NCBI GenBank assembly: GCA_021464525.1
Contig: JADRCO010000061.1
Location: 1-60,555 of the forward strand
Reading direction: 5' to 3'
DNA from: Rhizophagus sp. LPA8_4_AMF
Taxonomy: Eukaryota; Glomeromycota; Glomeromycetes; Glomerales; Glomeraceae
DNA length: 60,555 bases
Shown: piece after piece, positions 22,897-35,299 of the stretch
How the letters are laid out: the number at the start of each line of letters is the position of its first letter
How positions within the stretch are numbered: the first letter of the stretch is position 1
Made by a program: the position numbers and the translations under genes
The notes under the pieces: model-generated
What the model saw: the letters and a program-made list of their open reading frames with translations, nothing else
What the model was told of the DNA's origin: nothing
The model's database searches: none

Positions 22897-23004
22897 TTTC
22901 CTTATAGATTATAATTTCAATATCCGATTTCATCATAAAAATACGCCTTAAATATTTATTCCCACAAAGATCGACAATTCAAAAAAAAGTTGGAATTCAT
23001 AACC
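22897..23004. promoter_or_regulatory. Shared divergent promoter, TSR3/RTCA
   Basis: Only 108 bp separate the start codons of TSR3 (minus) and RTCA (plus), so both 5' leaders and core promoters must lie here or overlap the coding ends. The DNA is A/T-rich with two TAAATA/TAGATT-type patches. I can name no specific factor site. Co-expression of the two RNA-modifying enzymes is an inference. Confidence 0.55.
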
Positions 23005-25138
23005 ATGAATTCAGATAAAGATGTTAAAGCCAAAGTTTTAAGTCTCCTTGAAGATAGTAGACCAGATAAAGATGTAAAAACTGAAGTTTTAACTCTTGAC
23101 GCAAGTCTCCTTGAAGGTGGTGGGCAAGGTATATATTTACTATAAAAAATAAATATCGGTGATCATATTGAATAAAATTGTAACGAGAATTTTCTTCAGT
23201 TATTCGAAATTGTATAGGTTTGAGGTAATTCTTCAACTGCTTGTGGATTTTTGTACTATTGTGTGTTATGAAATCATATTCTAAATTTTAAAGCTATATT
23301 ATTAGCTGTTTGTTAAATAAACCGGTAAAATTATTAAATGCTAGAGCTAAACGCAAAGATCCTGGTTAGTATTTAGTTAGATTTCGTATCAGAATTTATT
23401 ATTCCTTCGAAGTGTGTACTTGTATTTAATTCGATCAAATTGATAATTAGGTTTAAAACCTCAGCATGCATCTGGACTTAAACTTATGCAAGATCTTTTT
23501 CAAGCAGAATTACAAGGAGGCAACGTAAGTATTCTGATCTTCAAATTATTTTCGTCGTTTCTTATTAGAATTTCTATATAAATAGATCGGATCCCAAGAA
23601 ATATATTTTAAACCAAATGGAGTGAACACTAGTGACACTTTCATAACTGATACCCAAACAGCAGGGTGATTAGTCATTTAATTAAATAGTTTGACGTACT
23701 GTATATGACCTCTTTCTATTTTCGATCTGAATAATTATTTTTGTATGTCGTTAGGAGTATTACATTATTGATTCAAATTTCCCTACCAGCATTATTATTT
23801 TCGGCTCCACCACCAAAAAAAAAACTGTTTCTTCCACCAAGATCCAAAAAGGTTATACTCAAAGGTGGAACAACCGTTATTGCTTCTCCACCAATTGATT
23901 TTTTAATAGAGGTATTAATTAAATGTATTATCTTAATATTCTAATTAATATTTTGAAGTTTACTAAATATTGCCGGTTTGTATAAAGGTATTTAAACCTA
24001 TTGTAGAACGTGAATTTGGATTGCATTTTGATATTAACATAATAGGAAGAGGGTAGGATTAACTTAGTTATTGTTTAAATTTCGATGGATCAAATTATAT
24101 TTCTATTTCGATAGATATTATCCTCAAGGTAAAGGAGAAGTAATGTTACGAGTTGATCCAATCGTTGAAAGAACTCTAAAACCATTAAATTTGGTCGATC
24201 GTGGAGAAATCACTAAAGTTGGAGGGTAAAAATATATTTCTTCGTATTATTATTTTTAATATATAAAAAAATTTAACCCTTTTCATTCAACTTTTAAGAC
24301 GCGTTACTATTGCTAATACGTCGAAACAAGTAATTATTTAAATACATGATATATATTTTATATCGGATGATTTAGATATTTTATATAACTAACTGAGATG
24401 ATTATAGATTGGAAAACGAATGCTCACTGCCGCGTCTAAAGTATTGACGGAAGCAGCTTTACCTGAACTTGAAAATATTCAATTCGATATAGAAATTAAT
24501 TCTGAAAAGATCAAAGCTGGAAAAGGATCTGAAATTTTGTAAGATGATGAAAATTAATTTTATTTTTGAAATCTATGTCGAATAAATTTTTTTACGCTTT
24601 CCAATTTAATTAGATTATGGGCAGAGACAAGTACTGGATGTATTATAAGTGGAAATGGTATAAGTAATCAAAGTGTGTAAATAAAAACGTTTCTATAATG
24701 GAGAAAAAAATAATAACTGATTTTTTTAATAACATAGAAGAAACACCTGAAGAAGTAGGAAAAAATGCGGCCGAAAAACTTATACAAAATATTAAACATG
24801 GAGGATGCGTAGACGAGTAAGTAAATTAAAGATTTCTTTGTATCAACTATTTTACTATTTTAACGCTTTTTTAAAAAATATATAGACATCTACAAGATCA
24901 ATTAATCATTTTTATGGCATTAGCTGAAAGTAGATCAAAATTAGTTTCAGGTCCTATTACTTTACATACTCGTACAGCCATACATTTCGTTGAAACTATG
25001 TCAGGTGCAAAATTTCATATTAAAAAACTTGATTCATCTGAATCATTAGTAAATATACAAGACAATTCGCTAGATTGGGATGAAGGTATGTATTTGATAG
25101 AGTGTGAAGGAATTGGTTTAATGATCTCAAGAGAATGA
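23005..25138 (+). CDS. RTCA: RNA 3'-terminal phosphate cyclase (RtcA type)
   Basis: Thirteen exons splice in frame to about 410 residues (human RTCA 366). Motifs run in family order: LLEGGGQVIRNCIGLSCLL, RAKRKDPGLKPQHASGLKL, TDTQTAGSITLLIQ, LKGGTTVIASPPIDF, RGYYPQGKGEV, DRGEITKVGG, WAETSTGC, GGCVDEHLQDQLIIFMALA and GPITLHTRTAIHFVE. The His in LHTRT corresponds to the adenylated catalytic His of RtcA. Its presence favours the active cyclase (ATP-dependent 2',3'-cyclic phosphate formation at RNA ends) over the inactive ribosome-biogenesis paralogue Rcl1. Two oddities: the first exon contains a duplicated block (DKDVKAKVLSLLED, then DKDVKTEVLTL..SLLEGG), and a Pro/Lys-rich insertion (APPPKKKLFLPPRSKK, near residue 140) precedes LKGGT. 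The gene converges on SSADH with a 59-bp gap. Confidence 0.9.
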
Positions 25139-25197
25139 TGAGGTTTATTTAAATATAAAAAAATCGAAGAGACAAAAATGTCATTTATCGCCATAAT

Positions 25198-27342
25198 TTA
25201 TAATGCACCCATACTAACATATTTTATATTGATAAAATCGTTAATACCATATTTGGAACCTATCAAAAAATAATATGAGTTTATATATATATGATGATAA
25301 TTAATATAGGAAAATTTCTTACCTTCACGTCCTATTCCTGATTCTTTAATCTATCAAAGACAATAATAAAAGAATCAGTAAATTAAGTTTATAAGCATTT
25401 GAACAATATTAATAAAAATATTACTTACACCACCAAATGGCGCTTCGCAATTGTGTATAACCCCAGTATTGACACCAACCATACCAACTTCTAAAGCATC
25501 AGCTATACGCCAACATCTTCCGATATCTCTACTATAAAAATATCCCGCCAACCCATACGGACTATCATTTGCTAGTTTTATAACTTCATCTTCCGTTTCA
25601 AATTTATATAAAGCAGCTACTGGGCCAAATGTTTCCTCAGATGTAATAACCATTTCTTTAGTCATATTAGTGAGAACTGTAGGATAAAAAAAATTTCCTG
25701 TATTTTTTGTACCCCCTATAAGTATTTCAGCACCTTTTGCTACAGCATCTTCAACATGTCTTGTCACTTTATTTACAGCGCTTTGATTAATCAAAGGACC
25801 ATGAGTTGTTTTTGGATCGAATCCATTTCCTATTTGAAATCCACTAACTTTATCCGCTAATCTAGATGCAAATTCTGCATAAATTGAAGATTGTACATAA
25901 ATACGATTTGCAGCGATGCAAGCTTGACCCATTGCACGGAACTTGCATGCAATAGCACCTGAAGATAAAATAAATCATATTACTTTTCAACATTTTTGAT
26001 AGAAATCCATTTTTAAAATTAGAAAATCAGACCTTCAACAGCTGAATCTATATCAGCATCATCAAATATAATGAATGGCGCGTTTCCTCCTAATTCTAAG
26101 GAGATTTTCTTTAATGTACTTGAACTTTGTTCCATCAAAAGTTTACCAACTGCAGACTGTCAAAATGAAAATAGAAATGTTTAAATTTTAAAAATTAACT
26201 CAATTTTTAAAATAGATCTGTTTTACGTTTACAAATAAATTAAATACCGAGCCGGTGAAAGATATTTTCTTCACATCCGAATTAGTACAAATCTCTAAAC
26301 CAACTTCTTTAATATGCTTATCAGTTGTTACCACATTAATAACCCCTTTTGGAAACCCTGATCTTACAGCCAATTCGGCTAAAGCTAAAGCTGAATATGG
26401 TGTTTCTGGTGCAGGTTTTATTACGACAGTACATCCAGCCGCCAATGCTGCGCTTACTTTACGTGTAATCATGGCGTTTGGAAAATTCCAAGGAGTAATT
26501 AATCCAACAACTCCAACAGGTTGTTTTTCCACTATGATTTTATGGTTTTTAAAAGGTGATGGTATTACATCACCATAAATACGTCTAGACTCTTGTGCAA
26601 ACCACTCAACAAAAGTGACACCATATCTTATTTCACCCAAGGATTCATTATATGATTTACCATTTTCAAGAGTAAGAATAGTGGCAAGATCATTTTGATT
26701 TTCCAAAATTTGAGATTGTAAAGCTAAAAGAAAATCATGTCGATTCTAAATAGAGAATATAAGAAGTTTTTTTACTTAAATCCTATTCAGTTGAATAAAA
26801 ACATATTTCGAATAATAATTAGATAGGCAGATACCTTTGCAGTTAAATTTGCCCATTCTTTAAAAGCACTTTTGGCCGCCTTTATAGCTTCCCTGATATC
26901 TTCAACATTCATCTCAGGAACCTTTCCAATTTCATTTTCAGTTGCAGGGTCTGATTAAATAACAATTGAATTAGTCTTAAAGTGAATTCCCTATCAAAGC
27001 AATTATTTTACTTATAACACCATCTACCTCTTACTGAATATGTTTCTCCTGATTTTGCGTTTATCCATTCATTATTTATAAAAGCATTTTTACGAAACAA
27101 TGAAGGGTCTTTAAGCTGTAAAAATTTATTTTTTAAAAAATTTATTTCAATTTTGCTTTTTTTATAAAAAAGAATTAATAAATAGTTATCTCTAGTACGA
27201 GTCTATCGACTATAATACTAAATTATGTTAAAAAGCGAACCTTCGGTGGTTTAATTTCTGTAGCAAAGTTACGACTCATTTTTAGAGAAGTGAAAAAAGT
27301 ATGCGTTCGAAATAATTTCGAGCTGCGTTTCAATAAAGTCAT
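25198..27342 (-). CDS. Succinate-semialdehyde dehydrogenase, probably mitochondrial
   Basis: Eight exons give about 516 residues with all ALDH landmarks: TPWNFPNAM (catalytic-site Asn), FTGS at the cofactor loop, [12 protein letters not shown] (general-base Glu near 289), [10 protein letters not shown] (nucleophile Cys near 323, the expected 34 residues after the Glu), [18 protein letters not shown] and the SSADH-typical C-terminal [18 protein letters not shown]. These match GabD/Uga2/ALDH5A1, which oxidise succinate semialdehyde to succinate with NAD(P)+ in the GABA shunt. The N terminus ([20 protein letters not shown]) is basic, without acidic residues and amphipathic, as in mitochondrial presequences. 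The last two coding exons are tiny (10 and 19 residues). Substrate choice within the ALDH superfamily is inferred from motifs. It converges on RTCA. Confidence 0.9.
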
Positions 27343-29021
27343 GATTGTGAGAAAAAAAGACAAGGATTATAACTAAATAAAAAAATTATCGTCCAATAAT
27401 ATTTGAAAATATAAAGATAAGAGATGTTGTAAATATGATTTCATCATTCACATGATTTTATTTAGCATTGAAACATAACGGATTTTCTACGTAATCCCAA
27501 GTTTCAATCTGACCAATATCAGAACATCTCGATTTTTCTGTTGTTCATACTAGCCAAATTTTTTTTAAATTAAATAAAAATAGAAATCTTTGATTAAATT
27601 ATTCGGGAACAAAAAACTATTTTTGTTTATTTTGTTTATTACTTTATAATTATTCTTTTCTCCGAATTTAAATTATGTTGTTTGTTTATTAAACATTGTT
27701 ACGCAATGATGATACAAATTTATAAATAATTAAACATCAAATCCTTGTTTAATTAACGACTTTATTATTTTTTTATTGTTACTTTTTTTCGCGGAAAATG
27801 TTTTTTATAAGTACTCTTAAAATATGCAATTAATTTATGATATACGGTAGGACAAAACGGAAAGATTCTTGTAAAATAAAAGAAATGAAAATCATGGTTT
27901 CACGACAGCGGGGTATATCATGATACTGCACAACTGATGGTCAAGTGTGAAAAAATTTTCGAAAAAGTGAAACCGGGTGATAAACTTGAAATTTTTTATA
28001 TATTCATTGTTTGGGGAAATTTATTAGAACTATTCCATTGTTTTTCCATGAGGATTTTTTGTTTTCCTAAACTGAAAAAAAATAAAATATTACAACAAAC
28101 CACAAATACAAGTAACGACAAATCACATAATAAACATGGTGATAAATTTTTCTTAGAACGGAAATTTTTGCTTCCAATTAAGAGAAAAAAACTGCCATGT
28201 CTTGGGTTTTAAAACCGAGATGTAATTAATAAGAGAAACATCTCAATTTGAGATTGCATGATTTGCATTTGATAAAATTTATTAAATTTATGCTTATAAC
28301 TGGGAGTCCAATTATATTAAATTAAAAATTTAAAATATACATAAAAAAAAAAAAAAATAAATAAATTTAAATTGTAAAAATTCCAATTAGTTCAAAAGTA
28401 ACACGAAAAAAATTGTTTTTCATTCTTGTGAAACATTTTGATCCCCATTTTCGATGTATAGAACGCGTGAACGCCCCCTTTTTCATAATAAATTTTGATC
28501 CCTAGATTAGTTATACCTAAAAATTTTACCTAATATAGCCTGGTTACTGAATAACATATCCATACATTTCGATACATTCGATAGGCTTCAGCCCAGCCCA
28601 TCTTGTTTGTATTTTTTCCCATACAACTGTCCACAAAGTTCCATAAGAATTTTTTTAAAAACCCCAATACTTTTAGAACTTTCTCGTTAACGCTGTGTGT
28701 TGTGTTTTCTTAAATTTCCGAATCTCAAACACAAAGGCACAGTTCCTGTGTGCTTGAGCAGCTTCTTTCACTCCACACATCTTTTCTGCTTCTTATTACT
28801 ACTATTTTGTAGTCTTCTAAAATTTAATTTAACTTCTCATTTCAAAGAAAACCCCAATCTTTTCTTAGTCTTGAATTTCATTCATTATTCTCTTTCGCCA
28901 TCCCTTTGACTGAAAGCTCGATAGACCCACACGAGCTCTCAAAGATTTTCATTTGAAAGACCAATATCCGCCTTCTTTGCGGTTTGCCCTCGCAATCGTT
29001 ACATTATTCACATCAGAGACT
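27343..29021. other. Divergent intergenic region before casein kinase 1
   Basis: This 1.7-kb stretch lies between the SSADH start (minus) and the kinase start (plus). It presumably holds both promoters and a long kinase 5' leader; from about 28440 the DNA becomes less A/T-rich and pyrimidine-rich. An open frame at 27937-28212 (91 codons, Lys-rich, no known domain) starts from a weak context and may be chance. Confidence 0.45.
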
Positions 29022-32000
29022 ATGGGTAAAGTAACCGTTGGTGGACATTGGTTAGTCGAAGAAAAAATCGGCGAGGGATCCTTCGGCGAGGTCTTTCGAG
29101 GTAAATATCTATTTATCATTACTATTGCTCATGTAAGCAATTGAAGAGTTCGAGAAAACGAAAAATGTACATATATAAGCTTAAAGAGTTTGGCTTATCA
29201 TGATACAACTTTTTAGTTTTTTTTCTTTACTTCTATTATTATATTAATCAATTAAATATAAAGATACTAATATTCTGTTTTCTTTTTTATGATTTTAGCC
29301 GTTCACGTAAAAACAAAAGAACAATGCGCTATTAAACGAGAGCTTATAACCGAGGAGCATCCACAATTACCACAGGAAGCCGAATTTTTAAAGATGTTAG
29401 AAGGCCCAAGTAAGTTTTTTAAGTTAAAACCTTTTTTTTTTTTATCATATTTTTAAACTTAAATCGTTATTAATTTTTAGGTTTTATTCCGAAAGTCCAT
29501 TGGTTTGGACAAGAAAAATTATATAACGCGCTCGTCATGGATTTACTTGGTCCAAACATGAGATTGGTACGTCAAGCATACGATAAGTTACCAGTCTCCT
29601 TTGTGAGTGATATCGCCATTCAAATGGTAAGTTGATTATATAAATCATGAAAAACTAAATTATTAAATTTAGAATATGTGCTAAAAATCAATTACGTTTC
29701 CGACATATTAGGTGACTATATTAGAGCACGTACATAAAAAAGGAATTGTATACCGGGATGTAAAACCAGATAATTTTCTTCTCGAGCGAGATTTTGCAGT
29801 CTCGATTAAGGAACTTGAGAAATGGGATTCCGAAAATTCACCTAGACCATTAGAAGACTATCGTCCTCTTCTTGGTAGAACACATAAGATAAGCCTTGTT
29901 GATTTTGGTAAGTTTAAGATTAATTTATTATTATTTAAATTAAATTAATTATTAACTAGTTTAACTTTATTATTAAATTAGGCTTATCTACGTTCTACAT
30001 TGACAAAAGGACGAAAAGACATGTACCAAGAAAGCAACCTCCAACAAAGTACAAAACAGGGACTGCTCGTTATGCCGCAATTGGAGTTCATCATGGATTA
30101 CGTAAGTGTCAATAATTTTTTTAACGTTTCGTGTGGAATTTAATTATCTACACATCTAAATTATCTTATTTATTACTAGCACATGCACGTCGTGACGATT
30201 TGGAGTCTCTTGGATATGTTATTTTAGAGATGCTTCGTGGAACACTCCCATGGGCTGGCGTAACAGCTCGCAATGCGATAGAAGGCTGGGCAAAGATGTT
30301 GAAAATGAAGGCGAACATACCTTTAGAAGAGTTATTTGAAGGGGTTCCTCGAGGATTCATGGATTATCTTCAATACGCGCGAAGTCTAGATTTTGAACAG
30401 GAACCAGATTATAATTATGCGCGTAATTTGTTAATATCGTATGTAATGAGGATTTGTGTATATATATTTTTTTTTTAAAAAAAAATTTGATATTTAACTT
30501 TGAATTAAATTACAGTGCAGCAGACGGGTACGATGAACTAGTATATGGCACTGAGATCGAAGATTGTTTTTCATCTCGCCCGATGTCTCCATCTCCATCT
30601 ACTCCAGCAAACGAATTATGCTTTTGGAATGATGCAGATAATGCTTTCCCAGATTTTGATGGTGGATACCATTCAGATGAATGGATAAATCATAATGATG
30701 ATAACGCTGTAATGGCCGAGGTTTCTGCGTGGGATGGGAATGTAAAGGTTCCTTGGTTGGAAGAAAATTCTCCAACGAGAAATTGGCATTATCGTTGCGT
30801 TGAGGAACAGCGTACTCGGTCTCTAAATACTCGCGAATTACGAGATTTACAAAGTAGGCGGCCATCTGTTCCTTCTCCATTATCAATATCCATTCCACCA
30901 AGGCCTAATTCGGCAATGAATACTTCTCGTGGGGCAGCATCGCCGAATAATAAGTTCGATTCAAATCCATATTATCCAGGTGTTAATGAAAATATACCTT
31001 TAGCACCAAGGCGAAGCATTCCTAACATCCGCAACACAAACTCCTTAGCGACAAGGTTTCTCAAACGAAGTGTACCCAATCTTCGAGACCAAGCTCGTCA
31101 TAACATCGTTCCTCAATCATCGAAAAGAATCATGCCACATATGCAAGATAAAAAGGGTAATAACAGCTCTCGTTGTTATTCATTTAAAGATAATTTACCT
31201 TACTCATCTAGTCAGCCCACGACTCCTCGAGAAGAAATTAATAATCCGATGTCGACTCAAAATGTTAAATATTCCCCTCAAGACGCCCGTTTCTCTCTTA
31301 AAGATTCTCGATACTCACCCCAAGATGCTAGATTCAGTCGTGAAATTTTCAGAGGTCGTGAACGTGCTAACACATTTAGCCAATTCAGTAACACCTCCAA
31401 GCATGATAACCGACATCCACCATTGCCTTCTTCTCCTTCTACACGTCAAGGTAGCAAGCCATATAAAGAATGGGAACGATCACATACATTTACTAACGGA
31501 CATGATTCGCCGGTTAGTCCTGGTATACAAAATAATTCACCGAATAGTCCCTATTCTACCAATAATTGGTTATATAAGCGAGACAGGTCATATACCTTTG
31601 CTAATGGTGGCAGACCTAAGGACAATAATTATGGCGGGAAAAATCGTCCAGCACCACTTGGACAGTTGACTTCTAGAAATTATGTGAATTGTCAACCGCA
31701 AAATAATTTACAACAAAATTCAGGATATAATAGAAATGGATCAAACAATGTTCAAAAAATTCGACAAAATAATCATCAAGAAGAGAATTATCCTCCACGT
31801 TCAGTCTCTACAACTCCAACTTGTGGTCATAGACGTTCAAATTCTCAAGAAAAGGTCGATCTAAAAAAACAAATTTACGAGTCTTCAAAAGCCAATGATG
31901 AACCGAAGGTGACCTCTCCGTCCGTAGCTAAAGTATCCCATCCTCCTTTTTTTGATCAAAAAATCATTAATGATAAGAATCAAAATACTATGAATAAGGA

Positions 32001-32406
32001 GATGTCAAACAATTCTCTTAATCAAAGTGAAACTGGAAACTCAAATGATGCGAATACTTCAAATGACGGATCTGTAAATAAACAGGAGAATCAGCAACTC
32101 AATCATGTAACTTTTGCGAATGTCGAAGATAATTATTCTTATTATCCTGATAGACCCTCAAATTGTTATCGCAGACAGAGCTTCTCAGCTGTTAACGTTG
32201 AAGAAAAACCGTTTAGGACAATGAGTCTGACGCTATCAGATTTAAGACAAGATAAGAAGCATACAGCTGTTAACGGGAAAAGTCCACGATCAGTTTTGAA
32301 GAACAATAATCAAAGCGTTACTAGCGCAACTCCTAAAGATAGCGTTCACTTCCAAGATACTGAAAAAAAGAAAAAGAAAAAGAAGAAGTGGCCGTATTAC
32401 AACTAA
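29022..32406 (+). CDS. Casein kinase 1 family protein kinase with long disordered tail
   Basis: Seven exons (29022-29100, 29299-29409, 29481-29626, 29712-29907, 29982-30101, 30180-30438, 30516-32406) give 933 residues. The kinase domain (about 1-305) shows the Gly loop [10 protein letters not shown], catalytic Lys in [18 protein letters not shown] (CK1 catalytic loop), [21 protein letters not shown] and [17 protein letters not shown], the CK1 signature in place of APE. Between NFLL and DFG there is an insertion of about 25-30 residues relative to ordinary CK1 (around [19 protein letters not shown]). The roughly 630-residue tail is Ser/Pro/Asn/Arg-rich and low-complexity, ending in a run of eight lysines followed by WPYYN. 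It lacks the Cys-Cys palmitoylation end of yeast Yck proteins, so membrane targeting of that type is unlikely. An in-frame upstream ATG at 28953 would add 23 residues; the CK1 start at 29022 ([10 protein letters not shown]) is preferred. Confidence 0.9.
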
Positions 32407-33441
32407 TTGGGGCGCAGGTGTCGTCCTTTTGCGATTCGACCAAAATTATATATACCTGTTTTATACACTAATTTTATGTTTTTCATACAAAAATTGTAAA
32501 GGAACTTTTTTTTCAATCGCAAAGGCGAGATTTCTCTCTTTGCGATATATTTTATTTACTTAAAATAGTTTTTAAATATATTTGTACAAAAGCTTGGAAT
32601 ACAAAGTAGCCGGGAGAATTTTTCTTATAAATACTATATATTTTTTAAATATATAACTTTTTATATATACATATTTATCAGGGTTTTAAATGTTCAAAAC
32701 GAAGGGAATCAACAGAGGAAGCATTTTTTTTCCTTTGTAATATATACCGCAAAAACTTTAATACTTTTAAGCAGGACTTTTTTGTAACCTTTTTAAGCAG
32801 TGCTTTTTTTCTTGTACTTTTTTTTTCTTTTTTTTTTTTAATTCTTATATTACTTCCTCTTGTTTTTAATTTTCCTTCAAAAAAAATTTTGTTTGTATCA
32901 TAGACTTTCCCCCTTTTTTATTATAAATTTTTCGTTTTTTTCCTCATGTTTTATAAATTCCCCAATCATCAATAATATTTTTCATTATTTGAACAAAATC
33001 ATTTAAATTTGTTCTATTCTTTCTTTCATTGGATCTATTATTAAATTAGTAAGATTAAATTTTATACCAATGAATGAAAACAAAGTAATTATTTTTTTAA
33101 TTTTTCATAATTTTTTTTTTTTTTTTTATTCTTATTTATTTATTTGTTTGTAATTTTTATGTAGTTTTTTGTACTTTTAATAAACTGGCTTTAGAGTTAG
33201 TTTATAAAAAGAAAAAAATATACTCAAAATTTAATTTATAAAATATATAATTTTAAAAATGATAATTTATCTAATTTATCTGAACCTGACTACGAATCAT
33301 TTTAAATAATTTAAGATATACTGACACGTGGGATTGAAATTTGAAATCTTAGCCACGTGAAATCATTATTTTTAACAAAACGCGTTTAACGTTCGTTCAA
33401 ACTTTTCAAACTTTTGTATTATAACTATTATTACGGAGAAA
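32407..33441. other. Kinase 3' region and upstream of Pol X homologue
   Basis: About 1 kb of T-rich DNA follows the kinase stop, with long poly-T runs at 32816-32840 and 33110-33127 and an AATAAA motif near 33179 that may serve polyadenylation. The last 150 bp before the next start contain two CACGTG motifs (near 33326 and 33353). No gene is seen. Confidence 0.5.
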
Positions 33442-35299
33442 ATGTTATCAACAATTCGACCATTAACGAAACAAAAAAAATACGTGCATTATCAACATTA
33501 TTATTTGAATAATTCAATATTAACAGCAGGAACATTAATACAACAGGCTACGCGTTTTAATGTATATTTTCTAGGAAGGGAATTTGCTTATTTGTTCCCA
33601 AAGTCCAAAATAAGCAAAAATGAAGATGACGCACCGTCATCTATTACTGGTACTACTACACAATCATTTCGAGTTTCACTTGATAATAAAAATGTTCCAG
33701 TTAATAATAAAATAAAATTCGAGACTAAGATATCTCAAAACAAGGACGATAAAAATATAACCGTTAAATCTGGAACGAATAATTTAAATAAAAGTATCAC
33801 TGACGTATTGAGAGGTGATCATCAATACACAATAATAAATACGATTTATAAAAAGTAACCAATAACTAATAATCTTTTATTTCAGAACTTGCTAAGCAAG
33901 AAAGAGCGGTTGGTGATATTTTTAGGGAACGTGCATATTATGCTGCAATAAAATCTATTGAAGCATACCCAAAGAAAATAGAATCAGGAAAAGAAGCTCG
34001 TGAACTTAAATTTATTGGACCAAGTATTGAAATGAAAATCGATGAAATATTGAAAACGGTGAGTAGAAAAAGATAGGCTATATACAATATATTTTGTTTT
34101 ACGCGTTTCAACTATTTAATTAAATGATTCGTTTCATTCAGGGTACATGCTCTTATGTAACTGGATATCCCGATAGTGCTGAAAGACGACTATTTAATGA
34201 GTTGATCAAAGTACCGCGAATCGGGTATAAAACAACTTAAAAAAGTAATCGATTAAATTTTTATGTCAAAATCTATAATAGCATATTAATAATATATATA
34301 CAATAAGAAGGATCAACGCGTTAAAATATTTGAGTAAAGGCTACAAGACTTTGGAAGAAATTATCAATTGTTCAAACTTACAACCTGATCAAAAATATAT
34401 TATCAAGCATATAAATGAATTAGGTGAGACAATTCCAAGTTGGGAGATGAAGTCATTGCTGGTAATATATGTGCAGACGACTTTTAATTTAGAAAGAAAA
34501 TGATTCTAATTTTTTTTTTTCGTAGGGATATATTATTCGAACATTGGAACAATTGGATAATCGATATCTTATCGAAGCATGTGGAAGTTTGTATGTCTAA
34601 TTATAACAAAAGTACTTTATCTGGTCTTTTTCTATGAATAACTTAATATATATCTTATGATTAGTCGACGCGGAGCAAAGTATTCTGAATCATTGAATAT
34701 TGTAATTTCACATCCTGAATTCAAAGAAGATACCACTGAAAGTATTGATGATTTTTTGAAGAAGTTTATTACCGATTTAAAGAACCAAGGATTCTGTACT
34801 GAATATTTTTCAAAAGGATCTTCTAATTACCTTGTAAGGATCTTTGGAATAAAAACATATTCTTTTTTTTGGAGGTTAAAAAAAGCAATAAATTATTGTA
34901 TATTTCTTTAGACGATTTGTCGAATTCCTCCAATAAATAAAAAAGCAAAACCATGTTTACGTCGTAAAATTGAATTAAGGTAAGAATTAATATAAAGAAA
35001 AAAAATTTTTTAATTTATATAATATATAAATATTGTTATCTCTTAATTTCAGAGCTGTACCGTATAAGAATTATTGGCTTACAGTTTTAGCAAAAACAGG
35101 AGATGAAGTATTTTATAAATCATTGCAAAGAAGATCACTTGAAAAGGGTTTTCGATTAAGTGAAACTATATTAGCACCAATAGATCCAAATAGTGGTATG
35201 GTTGGGGAACCGTTAATAGTTAATAGTGAAAATGATATTTTTAAAATATTGGATACAAAATATTTAGCACCAGAGTCTCGAGCTTGGAAAGGTCCATAA
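33442..35299 (+). CDS. X-family DNA polymerase (Pol beta-like) homologue with altered catalytic site
   Basis: Eight exons (33442-33814, 33886-34058, 34142-34224, 34311-34461, 34526-34590, 34665-34833, 34912-34979, 35053-35299) splice to 442 residues. Residues about 118-442 align along their whole length with mammalian Pol beta: 8-kDa domain (AYPKKIESGKEARELKFIG), helix-hairpin-helix VPRIGINALKYLSKG, thumb/palm ACGSFRRGAKYSES, and fingers-side TGDEVFYKSLQRRSLEKGF, MVGEPLIVNSENDIF. Lys175 aligns with Lys72, the Schiff-base nucleophile of the dRP lyase. The metal ligands do not survive: the GDMD motif reads ESLN (Ser291, Asn293) and the Asp256 position is Glu359 (KIELRAVP). Polymerase activity is therefore doubtful while lyase activity is possible. 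The first 115 residues are basic and partly low-complexity, maybe a mitochondrial presequence; there is no BRCT domain. Confidence 0.88.

Noticed and set aside
26255-26578. 107-codon plus-strand frame
   Set aside because: Antisense shadow of the SSADH catalytic exon.
27937-28212. 91-codon frame (MVKCEKIFEKVKPGDKLEIF...)
   Set aside because: Lys/Phe-rich with no recognisable domain, no splice partner and no conserved motif. It could be a real short gene, but evidence is too weak.
31070-31669. 199-codon frame within the casein kinase tail
   Set aside because: An out-of-frame shadow of the 650-codon last exon, which continues the kinase frame.
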